From Planctomycetota bacterium (lineage in GTDB: Bacteria; Planctomycetota; J058): a stretch of 64,000 nt of DNA. Positions 1-8,120 of the stretch are shown in pieces. The stretch is taken from NCBI GenBank assembly GCA_023954375.1, contig JAMLIC010000046.1, positions 1-64,000 on the forward strand. The letters are read 5' to 3'. Within the stretch, counting starts at the first letter, position 1. Every line of letters starts with the position of its first letter. The notes beneath the pieces are model-generated. The model saw nothing but the letters and a program-made list of their open reading frames with translations. It was not told where the DNA came from and did not search any database. The translations under genes and the position numbers were made by a program.

Positions 1-21
1 CCCCCCCCCCCCCCCCCCCCC
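1..21. repeat. Poly-C homopolymer at window edge
   Basis: The window opens with 21 consecutive C residues, and the run may extend beyond the edge. It directly abuts the repeat element at 22-113. A 20-nt G run next to a relative of the same element at 59170-59189 shows that the association is not unique. Such runs are prone to slippage and to sequencing artefacts, so the exact length is uncertain. Confidence 0.8.
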
Positions 22-127
22 GACGGACGGCAGCGCCCGCCATCCTCGGCCGCAGCCGCGATCACACCAGAGGCAGCGCCCGCCATCCTCGGCCGCGGCC
101 GCGATCACACCAGCCGCGGTCACACGT
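22..127 (-). repeat. Tandem copies of stop-proximal repeat R1
   Basis: A 42-nt unit occurs twice, at 29-70 and 72-113, with period 43 and one mismatch. A partial third copy lies between 114 and the stop codon of the RNase gene. Read on the minus strand, each unit starts GGTGTGATCGCGGC, continues with GCGGCCGAGGATGG and ends near GGGCGCTGCC. The same sequence recurs at 21176-21226 and 59148-59170, always directly after a stop codon and in the orientation of the gene it follows. The core is rich in GGCCGCGGCC self-complementarity, so a 3'-UTR stem is possible. Confidence 0.75.
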
Positions 128-1588
128 CTAGTTGAACTTGATCTCGTCGGCCTTGAGGTCCCGCGAGCCGACGACCTCGATCGGCTGCTTGAAGCGCTCC
201 TTCAGCTTGTCGAGCGCCGGCAGCTTGCGCTTGCGCAGGTAGTCGGCCACCTCGGGGTTGCAGACGACCGTGACCTCCTCGCTGGGATGCTCCACCAGGC
301 GCAGCTGCACCTCGCGCATGACCTCGAGGGCCACCGACTCCACGGACTTGATGTAGCCCGTGCCCGAGCAGTGTGCGCACGGCTTGTACGTCGTGCGCTT
401 GAGGCTCTCGCGCACGCGCTGGCGGGTCATCTCGATGAGCGAGAAACGCGACATCCGCGCCACCCGCACGCGGGCGCGGTCCCGGCGGAGGTGCGCCCGC
501 AGGGCCCGCTCCACCGCCGTCTTGTGGCGGGACTCGCGCATGTCGATGAAGTCGCACACGATGAGCCCGCCCAGGTCGCGCAGCCTGACCTGCCGGGCGA
601 TCTCCTCGGCCGCCTCCAGGTTCGTCCGGTAGGCCGTCTCCTCGAGGTTCTTCTCGCCCTTGAACTTGCCCGAGTTGACGTCGATCGCGACCAGCGCCTC
701 GGTCTGCTCGATGATGATCGAGCCGCCCGACTTCAGCGGCACGCGCTTGGCCTGCAGCCCCTCGATCTGCCGCTCGACGTTGTACTTGTGGAAGAGCGGC
801 GTCGGGCCGGGGTAGAACTTGACGATGTCCTCGTAGCGCGGCATGACCGCGCGGAGGAACTCCCTGGCGCGCGTGTAGACGTCGTAGTTGTCGACGACCA
901 CCTCGTCGATCTCGCCCGAGAAGAGGTCCCGGATCGAGCGGATGACGAGGTCCGACTCCTTGTAGATCGTCGCCGGCGACTCGGCGCCCTTCACCCGCTG
1001 CAGGATCGCCTTCCACAGGTTGAGCAGGTAGGTCAGGTCCCGCGCCAGCTCCTCCCGGCTCCGGTCCAGCCCGGCGGTCCGGATGATGTAGCCCATCCCC
1101 GCCGGCGGGTTGAGGTCCTTGAGCAGCGAGCGGAGCTTCTGGCGCTCGTCCTCGGAGGTGATCTTCTTCGAGACGCCGCACTTGCTGATCGACGGCATGA
1201 GGACCAGGTAGCGGCCGGGCAAGCTGATGTAGGTGGTCAGGGTCGGCACCTTCGTGCCGATCTGGTCCTTCGTGATCTGGACGAGGACCTCCTGGCCCTT
1301 GGAGAGGAGCTGGGTGATGTCCTGGTGCTCCCCGTTGCCCGTCTGGCGCTTGCCGTAGGCCGGCATGACGTCGCTCACGTGCAGGAAGCCGTTGATGTCG
1401 CGGCCGAAGTCGACGAAGGCGGCCTGGATGCTGGGCTCGATGTTCGCGATCCGGCCCTTGTAGATGTTCCCGAGGTACTTCTCCTCGGTCGTCCGCTCGA
1501 CGTACAGCTCCGAGAGCAGGTCGCCCTCGACCACCGCGAGGCGGGCCTCCTCCTGCTCGGAGACGTTGATGAGCATCCGCTTGACCAT
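128..1588 (-). CDS. rng: Ribonuclease E/G family endoribonuclease
   Basis: Single-strand-specific endoribonuclease of the RNase E/G family, which processes rRNA and initiates mRNA decay. The 486-residue product has RNase G length and lacks the long C-terminal degradosome scaffold of RNase E. The start is placed at the ATG giving MVKRMLIN because the family's N-terminus (KRMLIN) aligns there; the upstream extension is low-complexity. An S1 domain with an inserted segment spans roughly residues 35-125 (NIYKGRIANIEPSIQAAFVD). The catalytic-domain motifs IDVNSGKFKG and IVCDFIDM supply the two metal-binding aspartates, and PCAHCSGTG is the zinc-link CxxC. The gene stands apart from the pilus operon, separated by the pilQ terminator, and its stop is followed at once by R1 repeats. 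Family assignment is secure; RNase G versus a short RNase E is inferred from length. Confidence 0.95.
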   Translation of the reverse strand: MVKRMLINVSEQEEARLAVVEGDLLSELYVERTTEEKYLGNIYKGRIANIEPSIQAAFVDFGRDINGFLHVSDVMPAYGKRQTGNGEHQDITQLLSKGQEVLVQITKDQIGTKVPTLTTYISLPGRYLVLMPSISKCGVSKKITSEDERQKLRSLLKDLNPPAGMGYIIRTAGLDRSREELARDLTYLLNLWKAILQRVKGAESPATIYKESDLVIRSIRDLFSGEIDEVVVDNYDVYTRAREFLRAVMPRYEDIVKFYPGPTPLFHKYNVERQIEGLQAKRVPLKSGGSIIIEQTEALVAIDVNSGKFKGEKNLEETAYRTNLEAAEEIARQVRLRDLGGLIVCDFIDMRESRHKTAVERALRAHLRRDRARVRVARMSRFSLIEMTRQRVRESLKRTTYKPCAHCSGTGYIKSVESVALEVMREVQLRLVEHPSEEVTVVCNPEVADYLRKRKLPALDKLKERFKQPIEVVGSRDLKADEIKFN

Positions 1589-1597
1589 GGCGCTCCA

Positions 1598-1615
1598 GGC
1601 CGCCTCAGGGCGGCC
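1598..1615 (-). promoter_or_regulatory. Hairpin just upstream of the RNase E/G start
   Basis: A perfect 7-bp stem (GGCCGCC/GGCGGCC) with a 4-nt loop lies about 10 nt before the start codon, where it could mask ribosome access. RNase E genes are known to autoregulate through their 5' leader. Regulation here is inference from position only. Confidence 0.4.
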
Positions 1616-1798
1616 CCAAGTCGGTCGGTGTGTCCCGCCTGCGGCGCGGCCCACCGACGTGTGTGAGGGCATGCGCGCGGCGCCCGCCGACGGGGCGCCG
1701 CTCGGCCGCACGCGAGTGTCTCATTGGCTCGTCGCTATTTAAGGCGGTCCCTGCGGAATGTCCAGGGGCCTCCGGACGAAAACGACGACCGAAACGAC

Positions 1799-1824
1799 GC
1801 GGGGGGAGCCGAAGCTCCCCCCGC
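1799..1824 (-). terminator. Terminator of the pil operon
   Basis: An 11-bp perfect stem (GCGGGGGGAGC with GCTCCCCCCGC) is closed by a UUCG tetraloop on the minus-strand RNA, 28 nt after the pilQ stop codon. It is followed by GTCGTTTCGG and then CGTTTTCG, a broken T-rich tail. This is the most convincing terminator in the window and isolates pilMNOPQ from the RNase gene. Confidence 0.85.
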
Positions 1825-1852
1825 GACCGAGGCGACCTGTTCGCGAGAGGGC

Positions 1853-3742
1853 CTAGCGGTCCTCGTCGTCCTTCCAGGTCGGGTTGCCGTCCTCGTCCTC
1901 CGGCATCTGGTCACGCTTGTACTTCCAGTCCACCTCCTCCATCCGCCGGGTCGCGCGGGAGAAGATCGACTGCGTGGTCGAGCGCTCGCGGACGATCGTC
2001 GGGGTGACGAAGATCGTCAGGTTCTCGACCCGACGCGTGAACTGCTTGTTCGTGAAGAGGTTGCCGATGATCGGCAGGCTCGAGATGATCGGGATCCGCT
2101 TGATGACCTCGAGGTCCTCCTCCTTCAGGAGGCCGCCGATCACCGCCGTGTAGGTGTCGTCGAGCATGACGTGCGACACCAGCGCCTGCTCGCGCGTGCG
2201 CGGCAGGTTGAGCTGGAAGTTGTTGCCGAACTGGAACAGCTCGAAGCCGGGCAGGGCCGGGTTCGTGCCGGTGAGCTCGTTCACGCGCGGCAGGACCGTG
2301 AGGGTGACCCGGTCGCTGTCCGGGATCACCCGGGCCTGCATGAACAGCGAGAAGCCGATCGCCACCGGCGAGTCCTGGCCCTCCTCGAGGGTCTGGACGA
2401 CGTTGCCGTTGGCGTCCGGCTGGGCGCGGAGCACCGCGTAGGGCACGTTCTCGCCCACGAAGATCACCGCCGCCTCGTTGTCGAGCATGAACAGCGACGG
2501 CGACTGGATCACGCGGGCCCGGTCGTCGCGGTCGATCAGGTTCAGGGTCGCGTTCATGCCCGCCATGTCGAGGATCGCCGGCAGGAAGAACTGCGACTTG
2601 AACGTCTCGCGCATCTGCGACTGGAAGAAGAAGGGGTACTGACCGACCGGGAAGCCGATGTTGTTCGGGGCCGTCTGGTCGAGGAAGACGCCCTGGCTGG
2701 GGAAAGGCCCGTTGATGCGCAGGCCCTGGTCCCGGCTGCCGTCGGAGAACTCGATCCCGTACTCCTGGTTGTTGTTGTCGCGGATCGAGACGAACCTGAC
2801 CTCCGCGAAGATCTGCGAGGGCGCGACGTCGAGCTTCTCGATGATCACCCGCAGCTGGTTCAGGAGCGGCCGCGTGGCCGTCACCACGAACGCGTTCTTC
2901 TGCAGGTCGTAGTCGATCACCGCGCCCGCGATCTGGCTCTGCTCGATCACCGAGCGGAGCGCGCGGAACAGCGTGAACGTCTCCCGCGGCTCCAGCTGCT
3001 GGGGCGAGAGCGTCGTGTTGGCCGGGCCGACGAAGACGGCGGCCGCCGACTGACCGCGGCCGCCGCCGCCGGAGGTCCGCGGCGGAACGGCGCGGTAGTT
3101 CGTCGGGGGCCGGACGTACTTCAGCGGGAAGACGATCGTCTCCAGCTGCTGCTCGATCGCATCGCGGCGGACGACGCGGAGCAGGTCCTCCGTCTCCTCG
3201 ACGACCTCGTAGTCGCCGACCGTCTTCACGATCGCGTGGAGCGCGCGCAGCCAGTGGACCTCCTTGAGGTCCAGCGTGACGCTGCCGGTGACGTTCGGCG
3301 AGATGATGATGTTCTTGCCGCTGTAGGCGGCCAGCAGCTGGAGGACGGTCCGGACGTTGGCGTCCGTGAACTGGATCGTCACCTTGGGCGGCTGGGTGAG
3401 GATGAGGATGCCGCCGGCGCGCTCCTCGACCTCGCAACGCGTCATGCGGGAGATGACGTCGACCGCCTCGCGCCAGGGGATGTCCCGCAGCGAGACCGTC
3501 ACCCGCTCCTGCACGCTCGGGTCGACGAGGATGTTGCGCCCGACCTGCCGGCCGATCCGCTCCATCACCTGGGAGAGGTCGACGTCGTCGACGTCGACGT
3601 GGATGCGCTGGCTGGCGCCTCCTCGCGGCCCCCCCCCGGACAGCCCGCCTCCGTCGAGGGGACTGTCCTGGCCGAAGGCCGGGGTGCCGACAACCACGAT
3701 GGCGGCCAGGGCCGCAACGCACGCGTACCGCCGCGTTCTCAT
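1853..3742 (-). CDS. pilQ: Type IV pilus secretin PilQ
   Basis: Outer-membrane secretin through which the type IV pilus is extruded. The 629-residue product starts with a signal peptide (MRTRRYACVAALAAIVVVG, cleaved near FGQ). Two STN/N0-like domains follow (about residues 45-200, e.g. NILVDPSVQERVTVSL and NIIISPNVTGSVTLDL), then an N1-like segment around residue 290, and the secretin barrel from about residue 370. Barrel signatures include VIQSPSLFMLDNEAAVIFVG, AVIGGLLKEED, PIISSLPIIGNLF and TIFVTPTIV. It is the last gene of the operon and is preceded by 220 nt containing three hairpins. A type II secretion GspD is excluded mainly by the pilMNO context. Confidence 0.95.
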   Translation of the reverse strand: MRTRRYACVAALAAIVVVGTPAFGQDSPLDGGGLSGGGPRGGASQRIHVDVDDVDLSQVMERIGRQVGRNILVDPSVQERVTVSLRDIPWREAVDVISRMTRCEVEERAGGILILTQPPKVTIQFTDANVRTVLQLLAAYSGKNIIISPNVTGSVTLDLKEVHWLRALHAIVKTVGDYEVVEETEDLLRVVRRDAIEQQLETIVFPLKYVRPPTNYRAVPPRTSGGGGRGQSAAAVFVGPANTTLSPQQLEPRETFTLFRALRSVIEQSQIAGAVIDYDLQKNAFVVTATRPLLNQLRVIIEKLDVAPSQIFAEVRFVSIRDNNNQEYGIEFSDGSRDQGLRINGPFPSQGVFLDQTAPNNIGFPVGQYPFFFQSQMRETFKSQFFLPAILDMAGMNATLNLIDRDDRARVIQSPSLFMLDNEAAVIFVGENVPYAVLRAQPDANGNVVQTLEEGQDSPVAIGFSLFMQARVIPDSDRVTLTVLPRVNELTGTNPALPGFELFQFGNNFQLNLPRTREQALVSHVMLDDTYTAVIGGLLKEEDLEVIKRIPIISSLPIIGNLFTNKQFTRRVENLTIFVTPTIVRERSTTQSIFSRATRRMEEVDWKYKRDQMPEDEDGNPTWKDDEDR

Positions 3743-3755
3743 TCTTCCCCCTTTT

Positions 3756-3895
3756 CCGGGCGCGTGACCGCGCCCGGGTTTTCGGGCGCCTGACGGCGCC
3801 CGCGGACGCCTGGCTTCCCCCGGGCGACCGTCCCGCCTGTTTCCCCGTCCGGGGCCCCCCCTGGGCCCGGTGCCCCGGGGCGCCGAGGCGCCCCG
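3756..3895 (-). promoter_or_regulatory. Three stem-loops between pilP-like gene and pilQ
   Basis: Within the 220-nt gap are three perfect stems: 3756-3777 (9 bp), 3783-3802 (8 bp) and 3876-3895 (9 bp). The first two share the same TGAC loop on the plus strand and are 5 nt apart. Neither has a T-tract on the operon strand, so simple termination is unlikely. mRNA processing or stabilisation sites, or partial attenuation before the secretin gene, would fit. Confidence 0.6.
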
Positions 3896-3962
3896 CGACC
3901 TTGGGGTCAGGCCGCGCCGGAGTGCTGTGCCTCCGTCCGCGGCCGCCCCCCCACCTGTCCCG

Positions 3963-5267
3963 TCACTGCTGAGGCTTCAGCTCCCGCACGAACTCGGTGT
4001 CCTCGAAGCGGAAGCGCACGGTGGAGCGGATGATCTCGACGACCTGGAGCCCTTCGATCTCCTCGTCGCTGTCATCGAACACCGTTTCGCCCTCCCGGTA
4101 GATCCGGTTGTTGATGATCGCGCTGTCCTTCTTGTCGCCAGGCGGCGCGATGACGATCCCGGTCACGACCAGCCGGAACTCCGCGATCCGCTTCAGGCGC
4201 CGCGCGCGGTCGGCGAGCGCCTTGCCGCGCATGAACAGCGCCTCGGCGTTGCGATGGAAGACCTCGCGGTCCTCGCCGCGCATCTGATCGCAGAGCACCT
4301 CGATCTGGGTGAACTGGTCGAGGGCGGCGTCGAACATGTCGCTCCGGATCGCGTCCGCCATCGCCCGGAGGTGCTGGTTGCCCTCGGCGATGTACACCTG
4401 GAGCCGGATCGAGTACTGGATCTCGCCCAGGTCGGCCAGCTTCTGGCTCCACTTCTCCAGCTTCTTCTTCACCTCGGAGGTGCCGAAGCCCTGGTACTCG
4501 TTCATGATCTGCCGGAGCTCGGTGAACTTGGTGATGAGCTCCTCGACCTGACGCTCCTCGGCGAGCTTGACGATCTCCTGGAACAGGGCCTCGATCCGCT
4601 CCTCGAGCTCGGCCTGGCGCGGGTCGCTCACCGTCGTGACGACCGGCGCCGTCACCTCCCCCTCGACGAACGGCTGCAGCGCGCTCATGAACGGGTTGTG
4701 CACGTCCGTGCTCGTGAGCTGGTACTCGTTGGCCGCGTGCATGACGCGCAGGATGAAGGCCGGGTCCGTGAGCAGGAACCCGAAGATCTGCTTGCCCTCG
4801 GCAGAGCTGATGTCGCGCAGGACGTAGAGCCCGGCGCGGGCCGCCTGGATGAGCAGGTCCTTGGCCCGCTCCTTGTCCTGCGTGTTGGTCGACTTGGCCC
4901 GGATCTTGGCCAGCAGGAACAGCCCGCGCGCGTGGTTGTCCTGGAGCTCGAGGAGCTGCTCGAGCGTCGGGGCCGCCCCGCCGGGCTCGTTGAGGCTGTA
5001 CTGCGCCTCGGCGTAGAGGTAGAGCAGCCGCTTGTCCTGCAGGACGGTCGGGAAGAACTTGCGGAGCTTGACGAACGCGTCGCGGGCGTCGCCCCACTTC
5101 TTCGCCTTGTGCGCCTCGAGGAACTGCGTCTTGAGGACGATCTCGTTCGCCTCACCCGCGTCGCCCGAGGACGCCTCGACGGCGCCGCGCGGCGGCTGCT
5201 GCGACCAGGCCGTCGCGGAGGCCGCGATGACCCCCGCCGCCACCAGGAAGTGCTTCAGCTGGCGCAC
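3963..5267 (-). CDS. TPR-like protein with PilP-type C-terminal domain
   Basis: Occupies the pilP position, between pilO and pilQ. The 434-residue product has a GTG start and a signal peptide (LVAAGVIAASATAWS). A long alpha-helical, TPR-like region covers about residues 40-330 (e.g. YLYAEAQYSLNEPGGAAPTL, then charged coiled coil). The last 75 residues resemble the HR/PilP beta-domain: VVTGIVIAPPG, SAIINNRIYREGETV, QVVEIIRSTVRFRFED. In PilP and GspC this domain is periplasmic and docks the inner-membrane PilNO complex to the secretin. Classical PilP is about 170-180 residues with a lipobox, and no lipobox is seen here. The start lies 1 nt after the pilO stop. Function is inferred from domain and position. 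Confidence 0.75.
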   Translation of the reverse strand: MRQLKHFLVAAGVIAASATAWSQQPPRGAVEASSGDAGEANEIVLKTQFLEAHKAKKWGDARDAFVKLRKFFPTVLQDKRLLYLYAEAQYSLNEPGGAAPTLEQLLELQDNHARGLFLLAKIRAKSTNTQDKERAKDLLIQAARAGLYVLRDISSAEGKQIFGFLLTDPAFILRVMHAANEYQLTSTDVHNPFMSALQPFVEGEVTAPVVTTVSDPRQAELEERIEALFQEIVKLAEERQVEELITKFTELRQIMNEYQGFGTSEVKKKLEKWSQKLADLGEIQYSIRLQVYIAEGNQHLRAMADAIRSDMFDAALDQFTQIEVLCDQMRGEDREVFHRNAEALFMRGKALADRARRLKRIAEFRLVVTGIVIAPPGDKKDSAIINNRIYREGETVFDDSDEEIEGLQVVEIIRSTVRFRFEDTEFVRELKPQQ

Positions 5268-5268
5268 G

Positions 5269-5862
5269 CTATGGCCCTCCCGAGTCGTACCGGAACGTCG
5301 AGATGTTCAAGGCGATCGTCAGGGGGTAGCTCACCTTCCCCTGGTCGTCCGTCACCGGGGTCGACGGCGCCGTGCAGGTGAAGCTGTTCACCCGCACGAA
5401 GCTCTCGTGGCGCTCGAGCGAGTTGAGGAAGCGGAGGAACTGCTCGAACGTGCCCTCGGCGTTCATGGAGATCTCCACCTCCTGGAACGCGGTCTTGGCC
5501 CGGCGCGCCGCGGCGCCCACCCCGGGCTGCTGACGGAAGTCGAACTTCTTGATCTGGAACCCGGTCCGGCTGGACTTCTCCTGCACGAGGTCCATGAGCC
5601 GCTCGTGCGTCGCGATCTCGGGCGAGGGCAGGATCTTGATGTACTGCGAGAAGTTCGCCTTCAGGTTGTCCAGCTCCTGGGTGAGGGCGTCGATCGTGGC
5701 GACCTTCCGCTCGAGCCCGTCGATCTCCCCCTCCAGCTGCGCCTTCTCCGCCTCCTTGGCCGCCTTCGCGTCGAGCTCGTTGCTGATCACGTAGACGAAG
5801 CCCGCCGAGATGAGCGCGACGATGCCCGCGGCGATCGCCGTGGCCTTGGTCTCCTTGGTCAC
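5269..5862 (-). CDS. pilO: Type IV pilus inner-membrane protein PilO
   Basis: Bitopic inner-membrane component of the PilMNOP alignment complex. The 197-residue product has a GTG start 2 nt after the pilN stop. It has a short cytoplasmic tail, one membrane segment (about residues 8-26, TAIAAGIVALISAGFVYVI), a periplasmic coiled coil (residues 30-75), and a C-terminal alpha/beta ferredoxin-like fold. PilO family features include ILPSPEIATHERLMDLVQE and the FLRFLNSLERHESFVRV stretch. It forms heterodimers with PilN in known systems. Confidence 0.92.
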   Translation of the reverse strand: MTKETKATAIAAGIVALISAGFVYVISNELDAKAAKEAEKAQLEGEIDGLERKVATIDALTQELDNLKANFSQYIKILPSPEIATHERLMDLVQEKSSRTGFQIKKFDFRQQPGVGAAARRAKTAFQEVEISMNAEGTFEQFLRFLNSLERHESFVRVNSFTCTAPSTPVTDDQGKVSYPLTIALNISTFRYDSGGP

Positions 5863-5864
5863 GG

Positions 5865-6491
5865 CTAGTTCCTCCCCGCAGGGGTGCCGACCGCGACCGG
5901 GAGCTTGACCTCGAAGTCCATGCGCTCCGTCGCGTTTCGCATGCCGGTCACCGAGGCCCTCGAGACCGAGTAGCTCTGCAGCTCAGTGAAGTGGTAGAAG
6001 AAGTTCTGGTCGTTCTGCAAGGCGTCGCGCAGCTTGGCGACCTCGTTGAGGTCGTAGTGCAGGCCCGACACGCGCATGCTGAAGGTCGAGCCGCCGCTCC
6101 CGCCCGCGGCGGTCTTGGTCAGGTTCAGCTGGTTGACCCAGAAGTTCCGATGGCTGCCCATGACCCGCGCGAACTGCTCGAGCTTCTGCGACCACATGAC
6201 CTTCGACTGGCTGATCTCGATGATCGTCTCCTGGCGGCTCTTCTGCCGCTCGATCTCCTCCTTCAGCGCGTCGACCTTCTTGGCCTGGAGCTCCAGGTCG
6301 GCCTTCTTCTTCGTCAGGTCATCGACGGCGTGCTCGAGGTCGCGGAGCTCGTTCTGCACGCTGACCAGATAGAACATCAGCCCGCACACCAGCACGATCC
6401 CGCCGAGGGCCGTCAGCATGAGCGGGACGTTGGTCGAGTCCCGGGGCCGGTACTCCTGCGGCAGCAGGTTGATCTCGATCATGGCGAGCAC
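5865..6491 (-). CDS. pilN: Type IV pilus inner-membrane protein PilN
   Basis: Partner of PilO; its N-terminal peptide binds the cytoplasmic actin-like PilM. The signature MIEINLLPQEYR is present, followed by one membrane segment (PLMLTALGGIVLVCGLMFYL), a coiled coil and a periplasmic ferredoxin-like domain. A GTG at 6491 is favoured because a GGGGGTGG stretch at the end of pilM lies at ribosome-binding distance. The ATG at 6482 would match the canonical PilN start better. The pilM stop is 1 nt upstream, so translation is probably coupled. Confidence 0.92.
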   Translation of the reverse strand: MLAMIEINLLPQEYRPRDSTNVPLMLTALGGIVLVCGLMFYLVSVQNELRDLEHAVDDLTKKKADLELQAKKVDALKEEIERQKSRQETIIEISQSKVMWSQKLEQFARVMGSHRNFWVNQLNLTKTAAGGSGGSTFSMRVSGLHYDLNEVAKLRDALQNDQNFFYHFTELQSYSVSRASVTGMRNATERMDFEVKLPVAVGTPAGRN

Positions 6492-6492
6492 G

Positions 6493-7515
6493 CTACCACC
6501 CCCTAGCCCTGGTCGCGAGGCCGACCCCGACCGCGAGCTGGCCCGCGTACTGGTTGAGGCGCTTCATGTCGACGCCCTGGCGGATGTCGATCCCCTCGAG
6601 CGGGTTCCAGAAGACGACGCTCTTCTCGAAGGCGCCCTCGAACGCGCGCTGGAGCCCCGGGAGCCGCGCGCTCCCGCCCGAGATGTAGACCTCCTCGACG
6701 ACGCGGTCGAACTGGTTCTCGAAGTAGTCGAAGGAGAGCTGGATCTCGTTGCCGAGGTCGTCGAGCGTGGGGAGGATCGCCTCCTCCACCTCGGCCGACT
6801 GGTCGGCGGGCTCGCACTTGAGCCGCTCGGCCTCCTGGGTGTCCAGGTTGAACTTGCGCGAGACGGCCTCGGTGAAGTCGTTCCCCGCCAGGTAGACCTC
6901 GCGCGTGAAGTACGAGGTCTTGCCCTTGAGGATGTTGATGTTCGTCTTGTTGGCGCCGATGTCGATCAGGGCGACCACCTTCTCCGGGGCCAGGCCGCCC
7001 TGGGCGCGGGCGCGCGCCTCGAAGGCGTTGCCGAGCGCGAAGGCGTCGACGTCGATCGTGGTCGGCTGCAGCCCCGCGTCGTTGAGCAGCGCGAGGTGCT
7101 CCTCGACGAGGCTCTTCCGCACGGCGACGAGGAGGACCTTCATCTCGGCGCCGGCGTCGCCGATCCCGTCCTCGAGGATCTGGGTGTCCATGATCACCTC
7201 GTCGACCTCGAACGGGATGTACTTGTCCGCCTCGAACTTGATCGCCTGGCGGAGGTCCTCGATCGGCATCTGCGCCATGGTGACGTAGCGCACGATCACG
7301 GACCGGCCCGAGACCGCCGTCACGCAGCGCTTCGTCTTGAAGTTCCCCTTCTTGAGGAGCTCCTTCACGGCGAAGATCGTCTCGTTCTGGCTGCCGATCC
7401 GGGTCGCCTCGAAGCCCGTCAGCGCGATGCCGGAGCCGGTGTCGACGACCTCCAGCGCCTTGATCTCGCTCGAGCCGATGTCCAGGGCGAGGACTCGCTT
7501 ACTCCTGCCGAACAT
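6493..7515 (-). CDS. pilM: Type IV pilus assembly ATPase-fold protein PilM
   Basis: Cytoplasmic actin/FtsA-like protein that nucleates the alignment complex by binding the PilN N-terminus. The 340-residue product has the first phosphate-binding motif LALDIGSSEIKALEV, the PilM stretch QAIKFEADKYIPFEVDEVIM, a second phosphate motif VALIDIGANKTNI and the adenosine motif YISGGSARLPGL. A strong ribosome-binding site (GGAGGAG, 7 nt spacing) precedes the ATG. It is the first gene of the operon, with a roughly 215-nt leader from the promoter at 7739-7767. Confidence 0.95.
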   Translation of the reverse strand: MFGRSKRVLALDIGSSEIKALEVVDTGSGIALTGFEATRIGSQNETIFAVKELLKKGNFKTKRCVTAVSGRSVIVRYVTMAQMPIEDLRQAIKFEADKYIPFEVDEVIMDTQILEDGIGDAGAEMKVLLVAVRKSLVEEHLALLNDAGLQPTTIDVDAFALGNAFEARARAQGGLAPEKVVALIDIGANKTNINILKGKTSYFTREVYLAGNDFTEAVSRKFNLDTQEAERLKCEPADQSAEVEEAILPTLDDLGNEIQLSFDYFENQFDRVVEEVYISGGSARLPGLQRAFEGAFEKSVVFWNPLEGIDIRQGVDMKRLNQYAGQLAVGVGLATRARGW

Positions 7516-7738
7516 GCTCTCGCTCCTCCGTGTGCGGGACGAACGGAGCGCCCTCGCTCCACGATCCCGGGGATCCAGGTCCGAAGTCCGCTGGAGTCGT
7601 GTGGTGGCAGTGGGCCGCGCGCCGGGCGCCGTCGAGGCGCAACGCGGGGCTCGTCTGGCCGCCTCCCCACCCTGGCGGATTCAGATGATCCCGAACTCGG
7701 CTGATCGACCGGTTCCGCCCGGTCTTCCCCCGGGCCGA

Positions 7739-7767
7739 ACTATACAAATCCCCACCGACCGACGCAA
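7739..7767 (-). promoter_or_regulatory. Sigma-70 promoter of the pilMNOPQ operon
   Basis: On the minus strand the -35 TTGCGT (7762-7767) and the -10 TATAGT (7739-7744) are separated by exactly 17 nt inside an AT-rich patch that is conspicuous in this GC-rich DNA. The predicted start near 7732 leaves a long leader before pilM. Confidence 0.8.
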
Positions 7768-7812
7768 GTTCAGAACGTTCGGTCGCGGGAGGGCCCGCCG
7801 CGGGCGGACACA

Positions 7813-8013
7813 CCAACATCATCACGGTCACGCTCCGTTCGGCCCCGGCGAGCGACGGCCCTCCGGCGACGGCGCCCGACCGGCCGGTCGTGCCGCGCCC
7901 GGGGCGCCATCCGGCGTCGGGGCCCAAGAGCCCTACGGAGCGTGACGGACGGAACGAAGGGGGCGCCCAGGCCATGAAGGCCTCACGTCGCACCCCGCCC
8001 CTGCTGATGTTGG
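7813..8013. repeat. Nested inverted repeats in 600-bp gene-free gap
   Basis: The gap 7516-8120 has no convincing gene. Apart from the pil promoter and a probable ptsI terminator, it holds a 12-bp perfect inverted repeat (7827-7838 with 7935-7946, GTCACGCTCCGT). This is nested inside a 9-bp inverted repeat (7813-7821 with 8005-8013, CCAACATCA). A small AGGCC/GGCCT hairpin lies near 7970. A folded regulatory RNA or protein-binding region is possible; nothing identifies which. Confidence 0.5.
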
Positions 8014-8068
8014 ACACCTGTGGGCCTGGATCGTCTCTCCGCGCGTTGGGGGAGGGTAACTGCAAGCC

Positions 8069-8095
8069 CGCCCCCCGCGCAACTGCGGCGGGGCG
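8069..8095 (-). terminator. Probable terminator of ptsI
   Basis: A GC-rich stem of about 10 bp with one bulge (CGCCCCGCCGC pairing with GCGGGGGGCG) starts 26 nt after the ptsI stop codon. There is no T-tract, so the call rests on position and stem strength. Confidence 0.45.
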
Positions 8096-8120
8096 AACAA
8101 AGGGCGACCGAGCCCGGCCC

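Noticed and set aside
22..127. CRISPR array at the window start
   Set aside because: The units abut with about 1 nt between them, so there are no spacers.
287..1666. Long plus-strand ORFs opposite rng, pilQ, ptsI, fadN and others
   Set aside because: They are mirror frames of high-GC genes, rich in Arg, Leu, Asp and Val with no recognisable domain, while the minus strand encodes clear families.
3783..3802. Intrinsic terminator between the pilP-like gene and pilQ
   Set aside because: On the operon strand the stem is followed by GAAAACCC, not a T-tract, so it is recorded as a structured intercistronic region instead.
8000..8040. Cyclic di-GMP riboswitch upstream of the pil operon
   Set aside because: The conserved GEMM core and tetraloop-receptor sequences could not be found; only generic stems are present.
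7499..8065. 188-codon open frame in the gap upstream of pilM
   Set aside because: It overlaps the pilM start and promoter, has atypical composition and no domain pattern; open frames are frequent in DNA this GC-rich.
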